Shown: in pieces, positions 23,174 to 33,519 of the stretch | Position numbering within the stretch: the first letter of the stretch is position 1 | Layout: the number at the start of each line of letters is the position of its first letter | DNA from: Pleurostoma richardsiae | Lineage: Eukaryota; Ascomycota; Sordariomycetes; Calosphaeriales; Pleurostomataceae | Direction: 5' to 3' | Length of the DNA: 64,000 bases | Assembly (NCBI GenBank): GCA_030052745.1 | Contig: JANBVO010000064.1 | Span: 1 to 64,000 of the forward strand | Position numbers and translations under genes: made by a program | The notes under the pieces: generated by a model | The model's database searches: none | What the model saw: only the letters and a program-made list of their open reading frames with translations | Told to the model about the DNA's origin: nothing

Positions 23174-26070
23174 ATGAGGCTCCATTCCAAGTCGCCAACC
23201 GAGGCAGGTGTCTCTGAGATAGTCCCCGTACAGCCTGCTGGAAGCATGAGCTCGACTGAAGAGAAGCAGAGCAAGCAGGGCGAGCCGCTGGAGGTTAGCC
23301 ACGCCGCCGAAGATCTCGAGAAGATCCAGAAGTCTCACCAGTGGGATCCAAATCTGCCTCAGGAGAAGGCGGATTTCATTGACAAAGCGCTCCACGATGG
23401 GGACGTTGGCGAGATCCTTGCCGCCGACGAACTCTTCACCGAAGATTCCCCCTATGAGGAGGTACGAGCTGCGGTCCGCAATACTGACGGCGGAGAAGTT
23501 GCCAATACCGTCCGTGCCTGGATTTTGGGCATGATCTTCGTCACTGTCGGCAGCGGCTTGAACATGTTCTTGAGTATGAGGTAACGTTTGATCACGTCCA
23601 TGAGCCTATGTCGCATGGCACGCCGTCGGCGCGGCGCTGACCCTCGAAACAGGAGTCCCGCAATCAACTTCCCCTCGCTAGTCGTGCAGTTACTGGTCTA
23701 CCCGATCGGCTGCTTTTGGGCAAAGGTCGTGCCGATGAAGGTTTTTAACACCTTTGGCGTGCGCTGGACCTTCAACACCGGCCCGTTCACCATCAAGGAG
23801 CACGTCGTCATCACCCTCATGTCTAACGTCTCCATCGGCTATGCTTACAGCACCGACGCCCTGCTTGCGCTCCAGGGTAAGCCATTCTATAATTTGAACA
23901 TGGGCTGGGGCTTCCAGCTGCTCTTCACCCTCAGCTCCCAGCTCATTGGTATCGGCCTGGCGGGCCTCTGCCGGCGCTTTCTGGTCTGGCCTTCGGCTAT
24001 GATGTGGCCGTGAGTGCGAACCCAAGTTTCCCTGCTGGTGGTTAGATCAATGTTCTAAACAACCCTTCCCGCAGCAATCAGTTCGCAAACACGTCCCTCT
24101 TCTACGCGCTGCACGACAAGCGGAAGAGCGACGGTGCGCATGCCAACGGATGGACTATTAGCCGTTATAGGTATTTCTTTTATGTCCTCGTGGGAATGTT
24201 CTGCTACTATTGGATTCCTGCCGTGCTATGGCAAGGTCTCTCCGTGTTTGCCTTCATCACTTGGATCCGGCCGAACAACGTGGTTCTCAACCAGCTCTTC
24301 GGCGGCTTCACAGGCCTGTCCTTGATTCCCATAACCTTCGACTGGACGTACATCTCTGCATACCTCGGCGACCCTCTTCTCGCTCCCGTGCACTCTCTCA
24401 TAAGTGCTTTCATCGGTCTATTTGTCTTCGTCATCATCGCCACCGTTGGTATCGCCTACTCAGGAGCCATCTACTCAGAATATTTGCCTATCAACACCTC
24501 CCAGACGTACGACAACACGCAGAGCTCGTACAACGTCAGCAAGATTCTAGGCGAGGGTTTTACTTTCAACGAAGAGAAGTACAAGGCGTACTCGCCCCTC
24601 TTTCTCCCGCCCACCTTCGCGCTCAACTATGGCCTGTCTTTCGCAGCCCTGACATCCGCGCTGGTGCACGTCGGACTGTTTCATGGCAAGGAGATATGGT
24701 ACCGGTTCAAAACCGCTCGAAACCAAGAGCCGGACATCCATATGAAGCTGATGAAGCGCTACATTGAGGCCCCGGAATGGTGGTACGTCGTGCTGTTACT
24801 CGTGTCGCTTGGGCTCGGCCTAGCTACCGCGGAAGGATACGCCTCGCAGCTACCGTGGTGGGCGTTCCTCGTGGCTACCATACTGGCGATGGTCTTCATA
24901 GTGCCGACCTGCACTATCCTGGCCGTTTCCAATCTTGGGCTGGCGCTGAACGTGCTCTCGCCGTTCTTGGCGGGATTCATCATCCCAGGACGACCCATCG
25001 GTGTCATGATTTTTAAGGTGTACAGCACTATCGTCCTCGGCCAGGCCCAGTCATACAGCGGTGATCTCAAGATGGCACACTACATGAAGATACCGCCTCG
25101 GATCACTTTCTGGTGCCAAGTTGTCGCGACGATCTGGGCAACTTTCGTGCAGATTGCAGTTATGAACTGGACGCTGGGCAACATCGAGAACGTCTGCGAA
25201 CTGTAAGTCACAGGAGGCCACCCACACCCCGAAGAAACGACCCTGCCTCCACTCTCTCTCATTTCGGACCCCCCCCCCCCCTGCCGCTCTTTTATTACGG
25301 ACCAGGCTAACCTGTTGGGTCCGCAAAGCGAGCAAGCTGCGCACTTCACGTGCCCCAACGGCCGTGCCTTCTTTTCTTCTTCGATTGTCTGGGGTGTCAT
25401 TGGACCGCGGCGGATGTTTGGGGCTGGATCGATCTACGTCAACTTCAATGTCTTCTGGGTCATCGGTGCTGCGCTCCCCGTCGTCTTCTATGTCCTAACA
25501 AAGGTCTTCCACGTTAAGTTTGTTGCGCGGTACTTGCATGCACCTATTATGCTAGGGGCCATGGTATGTCTTTTCCTTGGAGTAAAAGTTTCTTGGACGG
25601 GCGGTCCTCTCATGGAGATCCCTCCAGAGACCCTCATAAACTGTGCCCTTTCGTCCTCACTTTCACTGCCCTATTGCATGCCAAATGCTGACGTACTGAT
25701 TCTGGGTAGGGCTGGTTACCACCGGCTACGCCATTGAGTTTCTCGACTTGGTCCATAGTGGGCCTGATCTTTAATTATGGAATAAGGAAGAGGTGGAATG
25801 GATGGTGGAGCACCTACAACTATGTCACTGCTGCGGGACTTGATGCTGGACTGATCATTAGCACCATTATCATCTTCTTCGCTATCACGTTCCCCAACGT
25901 GACGATCCCGCAGTGGTGGGGAAATGTGGATGTCTACAACACGGCGGTGAGTGGGCAAGCCATCCTGCCTACTGATAGTTAGGATACTAACATAGTCTTA
26001 GGATGCTTCGTACACAGCTATTCTTAAGACGGTTGGAGAAGGAGAGAGATTTGGACCGAAGACATGGTGA
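23174..26070 (+). CDS. Oligopeptide transporter, OPT family
   Basis: Six exons: 23,174-23,580, 23,653-24,009, 24,075-25,202, 25,329-25,563, 25,710-25,946 and 26,002-26,070. All joins stay in frame and the total is 810 residues, normal for fungal OPT proteins. A hydrophilic N-terminus of about 110 residues precedes about 14 hydrophobic segments. The family stretches NMFLSMRSPAI, PYGMGW-like NLNMGWGFQ, AHFTCPNGRAFF and VTAAGLDAG are present. OPT proteins are proton-coupled plasma-membrane carriers of tetra- and pentapeptides, some of which accept glutathione or metal chelates. The fourth exon's acceptor (CAAAG at 25,328) was chosen because the more obvious CAG at 25,305 breaks the frame. A CTAAC branch lies 20 nt upstream of it. 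Intron 3 contains a C13 run. The start was set at the ATG at 23,174. A second in-frame ATG lies 24 codons on. Confidence 0.92.
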
Positions 26071-28895
26071 GATGATTGATGCATAGGCCGGAAAGCACAC
26101 CTTTTCGAATCCGCCGGCACCACCTAAGTCCCGTGCTGGGTAGCAGATCAACATTCGTGGCGTCAGGACTCAAAGGGCGAAGGGTGTCGGTGTATATATG
26201 ACACTGGAGTTGAGGCCTTGCTCCTTACCGAGGGAAGAATTATGAGGTTGGTTTGTCGAGGTACCAGATGACCAATGAACAAAGCAGTAGTAGGCCGCCG
26301 GCCACAAGAAATTTATTGTCCAATATCTCCGCATTATGGATAAGTAGGCGGTCAGCACGTCTGGAGCGACCTAGTAACGTAGCATGAGATACATGTTGAG
26401 GCGCCTCACCTAAGGCACGTGAGTGAGCCCAGCGAAACGATCTGGACGAGAGAGAAGAAAACCTCTCCGGTGTACCACTACCAAGCAGAGCCAGAGGCCG
26501 GCGTCAGCTCCCCTCAAGGGCCCCCGGTCTTGGCCCTCCATGTGTCAACATCACCCACTTAACCCTCCTAGCCGTAGCTGCGCATTGTGGAGGGAATAGT
26601 ATTCGCAAAGACTCGCAGCAAAAGGGTTATCGTGGAACTCCACCAGCTGGTTCCATTGCCAAGCTTTCGAAATGGGGGGCAAGGGGTATTTAGCCGTGCT
26701 CAACCCGGACCTGGTGTGGCCTGGGCTCCTGCTCGGCCACGCCTCTACTCGGCCAGTATTCAAAGCAGATATACCTTGAAGATGCTGCAAATCCGGCCTG
26801 GTCTGAATTTCTCTGGCTTTTTCCGGGAACCGTCTGGCCTGCAACGACCAAGACTGGAAGGAAATGCGCCATGCTCGCCACGACACCCACCCTTTCTTCA
26901 TCCGAGGGCACACTCAAAGCTGTATGTGATTTCCGCATACAGCTCTACCTATCTAGGTATATAGTTATAGATAAGTGCTGCACGGAGACGTGAAAAGAGG
27001 ACACAGCAACAAGGGAACAGAGAGAAAGACTACGGTATTCAACACCTAAGGTACCTAGGTACCTAGAAGGTTAGTTGGGCTGTACATTATATAACTACCA
27101 GTAATAAAGGACCTAAGGTTTCTTACCCACTACTCCCTGCTTTACTCCGTAGAGTCTGGGTAATCCTCGGGCGAGGAATCCTGGGGAAGGCGGGAGGAGT
27201 GGAAGGACTGCCCGAGGATCCCGCCTGCTCGCGGTCTGGCGGGCCGAGGGGCAACCCCTGGACCCCCGATTCGCCGGGCGCGTTGCGACCTGGATGTACC
27301 GAAGTCTTTCTACTTAGCTGCTGGGGGTACCTGAGGTACAAGCAGGGTTGACAGGGAGGCGCGTTTCATGTATCTGTACCTACATTGTACGCGACCGTGC
27401 ATGAAAGGAAAGATAACTGAACCACATAAGTTGATTATCCCCTGTTCCCCATGAAGTCTGGGGCGGAACGAGGAGGCAGATGGTCCGCTTCCACAGTACA
27501 GTACTGCCTCAAGCCATCTGGCCCTTGGACGGTCTCTGGCCGGACCGCAGATCCCTCACTACTGTGCGAATGGGCACGTGCCCCGGCAGGTACCTTAGCT
27601 TCCTTGGGACAATCAAGGGTACTTACTTACTCCGTGCCTGCCCTTTAATTAAATGGGACTCGTCCAACTGCCTCCGGCAACTTAAGGTAGGTACCTACCT
27701 ACCTAGCTAGGCCAAGGTACCTAAGGTAGGTGCCTAAGGTAAGTCGAGGCGAGGCGGCCGCCCTGATAAAACCCCGGCGGCCCCGCGACATCGAGAGAGA
27801 GATAGATGTTGCAGTTTGTGTTGAGACGCCTTGAGTCGACTGCACTTTCTCCATTATCTGAGCTGCCCAAGAACCTGCACATACAGTCCTGGAGGCGTGA
27901 CGGCCAATCTTCGATATACCCAAGGCCCTGCGTGCTCTGCATACGGTACCTATCTTACCTCCCCTACTTTACCTGCCTGCCTCGGTACCTACTTTACCTT
28001 CCCTAAGGTATCTTCTGTACCTACCTACCTGCATATGGTAGGTATCTACCAGGCCCAGCTCCCTAGCCTACCTACCTATGTACGGCGACCTGCCTCCCTG
28101 TCTGATTGAGGAGTACTTGTGTGCTTGCCGCCCGGTTCGATTGCAAACCGTACCAGACGACTACCCGCCCGTTCTTAATACGCGCCTAGAGGTACCTTAT
28201 CTTTGTCAGGCGTCCTGTTGTCAGAGTCGCAAAGCAGCAAGGAAGTACCTCAGAACCTGAGGACTGTATCTACCCTACCCACCTACGCACCTTGCCTCTC
28301 GTTGGGTACTCGGGAGGAAACACAAAGGTGCGATCCGGAATTTTACCCCGCATTATCACCTGCTCAACGCAAGGTTCCATTGCACAGGGACCCTGGAGCG
28401 GCGGCGGTAGGGTCTGGTGTCCGGTGTCGCGCTAGGCGTGGCGTGTCTGCTTTGGGACTTCGGAAACGGGAGAGCCTAGAGAAGCAGAACGTGCGGCTAG
28501 AGCACCAACGCACGGCGGTCAGTTGAAACATTCGACTGCCTCATTCGCATTTCGAGTGCTGGCGGCCAGGACACCCGGCGTTGGAGCGACCGACCAGTGC
28601 CTCGGGGGCCGGTGAGAGGAGGAGAAAGGAGGACGGAAGAGTAAAGCCACTGTCCTCACAAGCAGCGGCGGAAGAAGAACAAGGACTACAAGAAGGAAGA
28701 GGAGGTAAAAGAGCAGGAGTAAAAGGAGGAAGAGAAGTAGATACTGTGGGCGGGCTGCCAGACGCCGACCTGCAGCAGCGAAAGAGGCAAAAGAAGGAAG
28801 AGGACCCCGGAGACAGCACTCCCACCACGCCCACCACCACGACCAGAGCGGCACGGACTCGGGCACGGGCACGGGGTGAGACATTGATAACAGTA
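26071..28895. other. Long intergenic region rich in TACCTAGGTA motifs
   Basis: I found no convincing gene in 2.8 kb. The stretch is dotted with acctaaggtacctaggta-type palindromes, densest at 27,040-27,075 and 27,680-28,080. The end (28,581-28,895) is open in frame with the next gene but has no ATG until 28,896, so it is probably its leader. Confidence 0.55.
27686..28080. repeat. Cluster of TACCTAGGTA / ACCTAAGGT palindromic motifs
   Basis: Many overlapping copies of ggtacc, cctaggta, acctaccta and cctaaggta occur here, including a run at 27,686-27,742 and another at 27,946-28,080. Similar clusters recur elsewhere in the window, only between genes. Confidence 0.65.
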
Positions 28896-31184
28896 ATGCC
28901 ACCCTTCCTCGCCCACCTGTCCTCGGCGGCGGCAGCGTCGAGGGCAAATCCTAATTATGCTCACACCCATGCAACCACCTCCAGCAGCAGAGGCAACAAT
29001 ACTGCTACGACTCCTACTAATGCCCAGAGGACCCCCATCCGCCGCTCCGCCAGACATGCGTCTCTCTCTTCTCCTGCCGCTGCTAGTCTGACTGCCGCCG
29101 CCGCCGCCGCCGCCGCCATCAACTTCAGCACTAGCGCAACCACCACCAACAGCAAAAGCAACGGCACAACAGTCGCCGCCAAGGCCTCTGCTTCCCCCCA
29201 GGCGGCCATGACATCGCACAACAACAGCACCAGCAACGATGCTGGCTGCATCAGCAAAGGTGCCGACGACGACAGCACCGTGATCACGGCTGGAAACCAT
29301 AATAATAATAGGAGTGCTAACAGCAGCGGCGTTGGCACACCCTCGCCGCTCGCGGCCAGGAACAGCCAGCATCGCGTCTCCAAAGCCGCCCGCAAGGTCT
29401 TCGCTCGCATCGGCAGCATGGAGCCCCCGGTGCAGTCATTCTACGGCGTCGAACCCATTCCGCTACCCTCGCGCTTTGCCAACATCAAACGCCGACTGAT
29501 CCAAGGCCACGAGGCCGCCGTCGAGGCTTCCTGGCGTCGCCTCCTCAGCGCCCTCAAAGGCGAACTCGCGCAAATCCACCGCCTTGGCGCCGACCTCATA
29601 CCCGTCATCGACTTCGCCGACATTGACGACCGCGCAAAGGTGACCCCCTTTGAGCGCGGCCTCAAGCGCTACGGCGTCGCCGTCGTTCGCGGCGTCGTCT
29701 CGCCCGACGCCGCCTCGCGCTGGGTCAACCAGACCCGCGACTACCTGGCCAGGAACCGTGAGTCCCTGAAGCCGCCTCCGCCCCAGGACCCCACCTGCTT
29801 CGATCTCTTCTGGACCCCGGCCCAGATTGCCGTTCGCGCCCACCCGAGCATGCTGCGAGTGCAAAAGTGGGCCATGTCCTTTTGGGAGAGCAAGGGCGCG
29901 GATGCCGACCTCTCGCGCATCGCTACCCGCTGCCCCATCTCCTACGCCGACCGCCTGCGCATACACGACAGTACCATCCTCGGTGCCACTGCCGCCGCTG
30001 CAAACCCCGCCAACGGAAACTCCGCCGCCGACAGCACCTCCATAGCCACTGGCTCCACCCTGCTCGCCCAGGTCGACAGCGGCAGCCTAGAACGCTGGGA
30101 ACCCGACGGCTATGGCCGCGGTGGCGCCTACGAGGCCATCTTTCACGGCCGCTGGGAGGACTTTGACCCCTGGGATCCCTCCGGCCGTGTCGCCGTCACC
30201 CCGGATTTATACAACGGTGCGGGTGCCTGCAGCATTTTCCGAATGTTTCAGGGAGTTCTCGCCCTCACGTCCGGCGAGCCCGCCAGCATCCGCGTGCTGC
30301 CCTCGCCCAAGCTCGTCATCGCCTACCTTCTACTGCGTCCCTTCTTCTCGCCCAAGTCCAAGGCGCCAGCGCATGAAGAAGAAGATGACGATGTCGACCT
30401 CGCAAACCCGAAGCTGGCCTCTGAATGGGACGCTTTCCTGCACCCTGACAACTGGGCCCTGGACGCGGAGCAGACCACGATCATCCACGGCGCCGTGCCA
30501 GGCCATGCCCAGCGCATCACCGAGCTGTGGCACCCTCATCTCCGCCTGCGCAAGTCTCTTGTTGAGATCCCGACCCTGCGCGCTGGTGACTATGTCCTTT
30601 GGCATTGTGACGAGGCCTACAGCATTGTGACCGCTGGTGCTAGCAAACCCGGTACACCCGCCATAGATTCCCCCCCCGCCCCCGCTGCGCCGTCCATCCT
30701 CATGTACACCGGATCCTGTCCCTTAACTCAGACAAATGCACTCTTCCTCGCCCGTCAGAGGAAAGCCTTCATGCTCGGCCAACCGGGGCCTGACTTTGAC
30801 AGCATTGGTTCCGGCATGGGCGCCGAGGCTCCTCGCGAAGACGGCGCGGCGCTGAGAGAGATCGCGGAAGTGGGGGGGGACGACGGACTCCGCGCCATGG
30901 GTCTTGTGCCGTGGGAGTTAGACGCTGCTAAGGCGGACCCGGAGCAGCAAGAGGACCATGACCATGACAAGATGGCCATTGATTGGGAAGCCTCGGACGG
31001 CAACAAGACGGCGTTGTCATCTCTTTCAGAAGGCGAGGTAGAAGTTGTCCGGCTAGCCAACATCATTCTGTTCCCTGATCGCTACGACTTTTACATCCCT
31101 ACAGAGCCACGCATCGACTTCACCAAGGCCAAGACAGAGCAGAACAACGTTACTAGCCAGCTCATCGCCAGGGTGTTGTCATAA
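28896..31184 (+). CDS. DUF1479 / Gig2-like protein with degenerate iron site
   Basis: This single exon encodes 762 residues from the first in-frame ATG at 28,896. The first 160 or so are low complexity (Ala, Thr, Asn, Ser, with a poly-Ala run). The rest matches the fungal DUF1479 family, a branch of the Fe(II)/2-oxoglutarate dioxygenase fold related to bacterial YbiU: FERGLKRYGVAVVRG, CFDLFWTPAQ, PISYADRLRI, LERWEPDGYGRGG, DLYNGAGACSIFRMFQG and GDYVLWHCDEAY. In the family as I remember it the iron is held by a His-x-Asp pair before the GGSVERW stretch and by a His in WHCDxIHAV. Here the first is Gln392-Val-Asp394 and the second is Tyr575. Two of three ligands are therefore missing, suggesting loss of catalysis. 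An insertion rich in acidic residues lies near residue 500. Confidence 0.85.
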   Translation: MPPFLAHLSSAAAASRANPNYAHTHATTSSSRGNNTATTPTNAQRTPIRRSARHASLSSPAAASLTAAAAAAAAINFSTSATTTNSKSNGTTVAAKASASPQAAMTSHNNSTSNDAGCISKGADDDSTVITAGNHNNNRSANSSGVGTPSPLAARNSQHRVSKAARKVFARIGSMEPPVQSFYGVEPIPLPSRFANIKRRLIQGHEAAVEASWRRLLSALKGELAQIHRLGADLIPVIDFADIDDRAKVTPFERGLKRYGVAVVRGVVSPDAASRWVNQTRDYLARNRESLKPPPPQDPTCFDLFWTPAQIAVRAHPSMLRVQKWAMSFWESKGADADLSRIATRCPISYADRLRIHDSTILGATAAAANPANGNSAADSTSIATGSTLLAQVDSGSLERWEPDGYGRGGAYEAIFHGRWEDFDPWDPSGRVAVTPDLYNGAGACSIFRMFQGVLALTSGEPASIRVLPSPKLVIAYLLLRPFFSPKSKAPAHEEEDDDVDLANPKLASEWDAFLHPDNWALDAEQTTIIHGAVPGHAQRITELWHPHLRLRKSLVEIPTLRAGDYVLWHCDEAYSIVTAGASKPGTPAIDSPPAPAAPSILMYTGSCPLTQTNALFLARQRKAFMLGQPGPDFDSIGSGMGAEAPREDGAALREIAEVGGDDGLRAMGLVPWELDAAKADPEQQEDHDHDKMAIDWEASDGNKTALSSLSEGEVEVVRLANIILFPDRYDFYIPTEPRIDFTKAKTEQNNVTSQLIARVLS

Positions 31185-33045
31185 TGACGCAGTATTCGAC
31201 GTACAGCTGCTCGACCTCCTAGGTGTGCTCACGGTCACCTCCGACATCTTATAATTGCTTTCTAACTGATATGGGAAGTGCAAGCATAGAAATAAGTGCG
31301 AGGGCTGGCATTATGAACGTGCGCACTGCTCAGGTGTACCACGCGGTGTTCTGCCTTCAACCGCCTCCCTGTCAGGCCGATTGACGGTACTTTATGACGT
31401 CGGGACGCGTAGATTTGTAAAGCCTGGCAAAAGAGGAAAGAAGCCGGAGGACCATCAAGATACCTCACCAGGCCTGGCTATCCCGGGATGTTGTCCCAGA
31501 ATCTCGGGGAAAAGGAGCCCACCTGGACGAGGCTCTCGTAAAGAATGACTATTCCGGATTAAGTGCTCCCTACCATAACTCCCACTCCCCAACGCTCCTT
31601 TGGTGCGGTCGGGAGAGATAGACGCGGGCAGGGGGACAACCATTCACTATCCTATCCAGTATTGTGTTCATCGCCCACGAGGAATACGTATTCTTTGCCG
31701 ACCCATAACAATCGCCGCATTTGAGCGTCTACCCATCACTAAATTCGAACTTCGGCATCGCAAGCCAACACACTTTGTCGGTAGAGCCAGACAGACTTGT
31801 ACTCTTGACACTTCCGCTACCACTGCCACCTTCCTGCCGTTTCTGCCTCCCAACTGTATCGCACCCTCCTTCCTCTTGAGTTCTATTAGCCGCCCCCAGC
31901 CATGCTGTGTGGTAGGACGTTAAGTGTGAATGCCGGGCTTATAATAGGTAGTGATATATAGATTGGACTTCTAGGAAGGCTCTGGATAAGTACTTCTGCA
32001 ATGTTGCCGTGTATGACTGACCCGCGAGACCATTTTTATACTCAACATTTCCAAGGCAACTCTCGCTTGACAGGATGCAGGAGATAATAGTGAGTAGTAT
32101 GGCAGACTGCTTAAGCGGTCACCCTCATGCAAGGCGCTTTTCATCCTCGAGCTAGGATACTCTTATCGACATTTGGCTGCCCTGCTCCGAGGAACTACTT
32201 GTCAGCCGTAGGACTGGGGACAAAGAGTACCGTTTTATCCCCGTCTTTGCGTGGCTATATGGGCACCTCTAAGCGGTGACTTTTTGCCTCTAACGTGTAA
32301 CGGCACCATCTATACGATCCTTTCAAGCTCGGTCGAAACTTCGAAATGCGGTGTGTTCCTCTCGCAGTGTGGCTGGACTACCACATGGATCTTTAAGTCG
32401 GCCTCGGTGCTGGGTTTCCGTCATTCGTACCCTTCAATCCGGTCTACTACCACCACCATCACTGTCGCCATTCCCGCTGGAACTGAGCCGACTTTTCTTG
32501 GCCGACTAATACGCAGGTTCCCGCCATAGGTTTGCGAGGCTGTCTGGCAAGCCTGACCTCGGAGGAGCCCGCCGTAAACGTTCCGAGTTTACTGGTGAGG
32601 GGATTCTGTGGCACTCTGGTAGCTGGTGCCGAAATAGTCCAGTGGGGATCCCCGAAAGCGAGCTATGCTGTTGCGTCCGTATCCGCGCTATTTGCGAGGA
32701 GCGGCGGCGAGGCTCCTGGATGTGGAAGCGAAGAAATGTACAGGAAAGCCCGGTTATTGCTTCTATACCCCACTGGAACTATAAGACAGTCGGAGCTCTG
32801 TTGGACTGGAATACGCAGGTTGGCGGTGTAGGTTACGTGTGAACACCGAGCGCCGAGAAGCGATGCCATTGTACGGAAGTTGGCGCCTAATTAATAGTCG
32901 CGTGTTTGATAAAATTCGGCGGACGACGTTGGAGCCATTAAGGTCAACAAGAGAGAACATTCAGGACACCTACCGACTTTACCACGGTGTGCGATCTTCC
33001 ATTCAGCCGCCTGATTCTCTTTGCTTTCGAGCCGCTCAGTTACTC
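31185..33045. other. No gene recognised
   Basis: Short frames on both strands show no known motif. The frame of the next gene is open back to 32,839 but without a convincing start there, so this may be leader sequence. Confidence 0.5.
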
Positions 33046-33519
33046 ATGGTCATGACTTCAACGACCCTTCTACCTGGCTACTGCTTGCACGCCGGTTTTC
33101 CTAGCGTCGAAGAGTACCGCTATATCCGTCTTGCTTCGGGTCTCTCACCGAAGACCGAGGCGCAAGCCAAAGGAGCCATAGGCGGCAGCTGGTATGGCTG
33201 CTATGTTTCATACCAGCCACCGGACGAGAACGGTACGCCCAGGGTGGTCGGTATGGGCCGCATAATCGGAGACGGCGGTTGGTACTTCCACATTGCCGAT
33301 ATGGGGGTCCTGCCGCAACACCAGAGAAAAGGCCTTGGCGATGCGATCCTCAAAAACTTATTGGCACATATCAAGGCTCAGGCTCCCGATGGCGAGGCCT
33401 ATGTCTCATTGATGGCCGACCCACCAGGGCGGAAACTCTACGCTCGGAATGGCTTTGTTGATTCTAAGGAGTTGGATGAGGTCGGAATGGTCACCATCCT
33501 GAAGGAGCACGTGTCGTAA
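33046..33519 (+). CDS. GNAT-family N-acetyltransferase
   Basis: The predicted protein has 157 residues from ATG 33,046, with a second ATG two codons later. The acetyl-CoA-binding motif A is clear: a hydrophobic strand (FHIADMGVLP) followed by QHQRKGLGDAIL, which fits Q/R-x-x-G-x-G/A. A later KLYARNGF stretch is the usual motif B end. Size and order fit single-domain GNAT enzymes that move an acetyl group from acetyl-CoA to small amines or protein amines. The substrate cannot be told. The same frame is open for 69 codons upstream, so a longer form starting further 5' cannot be excluded, but that part has no family similarity. No intron is needed. Confidence 0.85.
   Translation: MVMTSTTLLPGYCLHAGFPSVEEYRYIRLASGLSPKTEAQAKGAIGGSWYGCYVSYQPPDENGTPRVVGMGRIIGDGGWYFHIADMGVLPQHQRKGLGDAILKNLLAHIKAQAPDGEAYVSLMADPPGRKLYARNGFVDSKELDEVGMVTILKEHVS

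Noticed and set aside
28130-28150. Possible tRNA B-box (ggttcgattgc)
   Set aside because: There is no matching A-box, anticodon stem or acceptor stem around it.
28581-28895. N-terminal extension of the DUF1479 protein
   Set aside because: The frame is open but contains no ATG. The first usable start is at 28,896, so I treated this as leader.
28686-29419. Long minus-strand frames of 228 and 152 codons
   Set aside because: They are antisense shadows of the GCC/CAA-type low-complexity N-terminal coding region of the DUF1479 gene.
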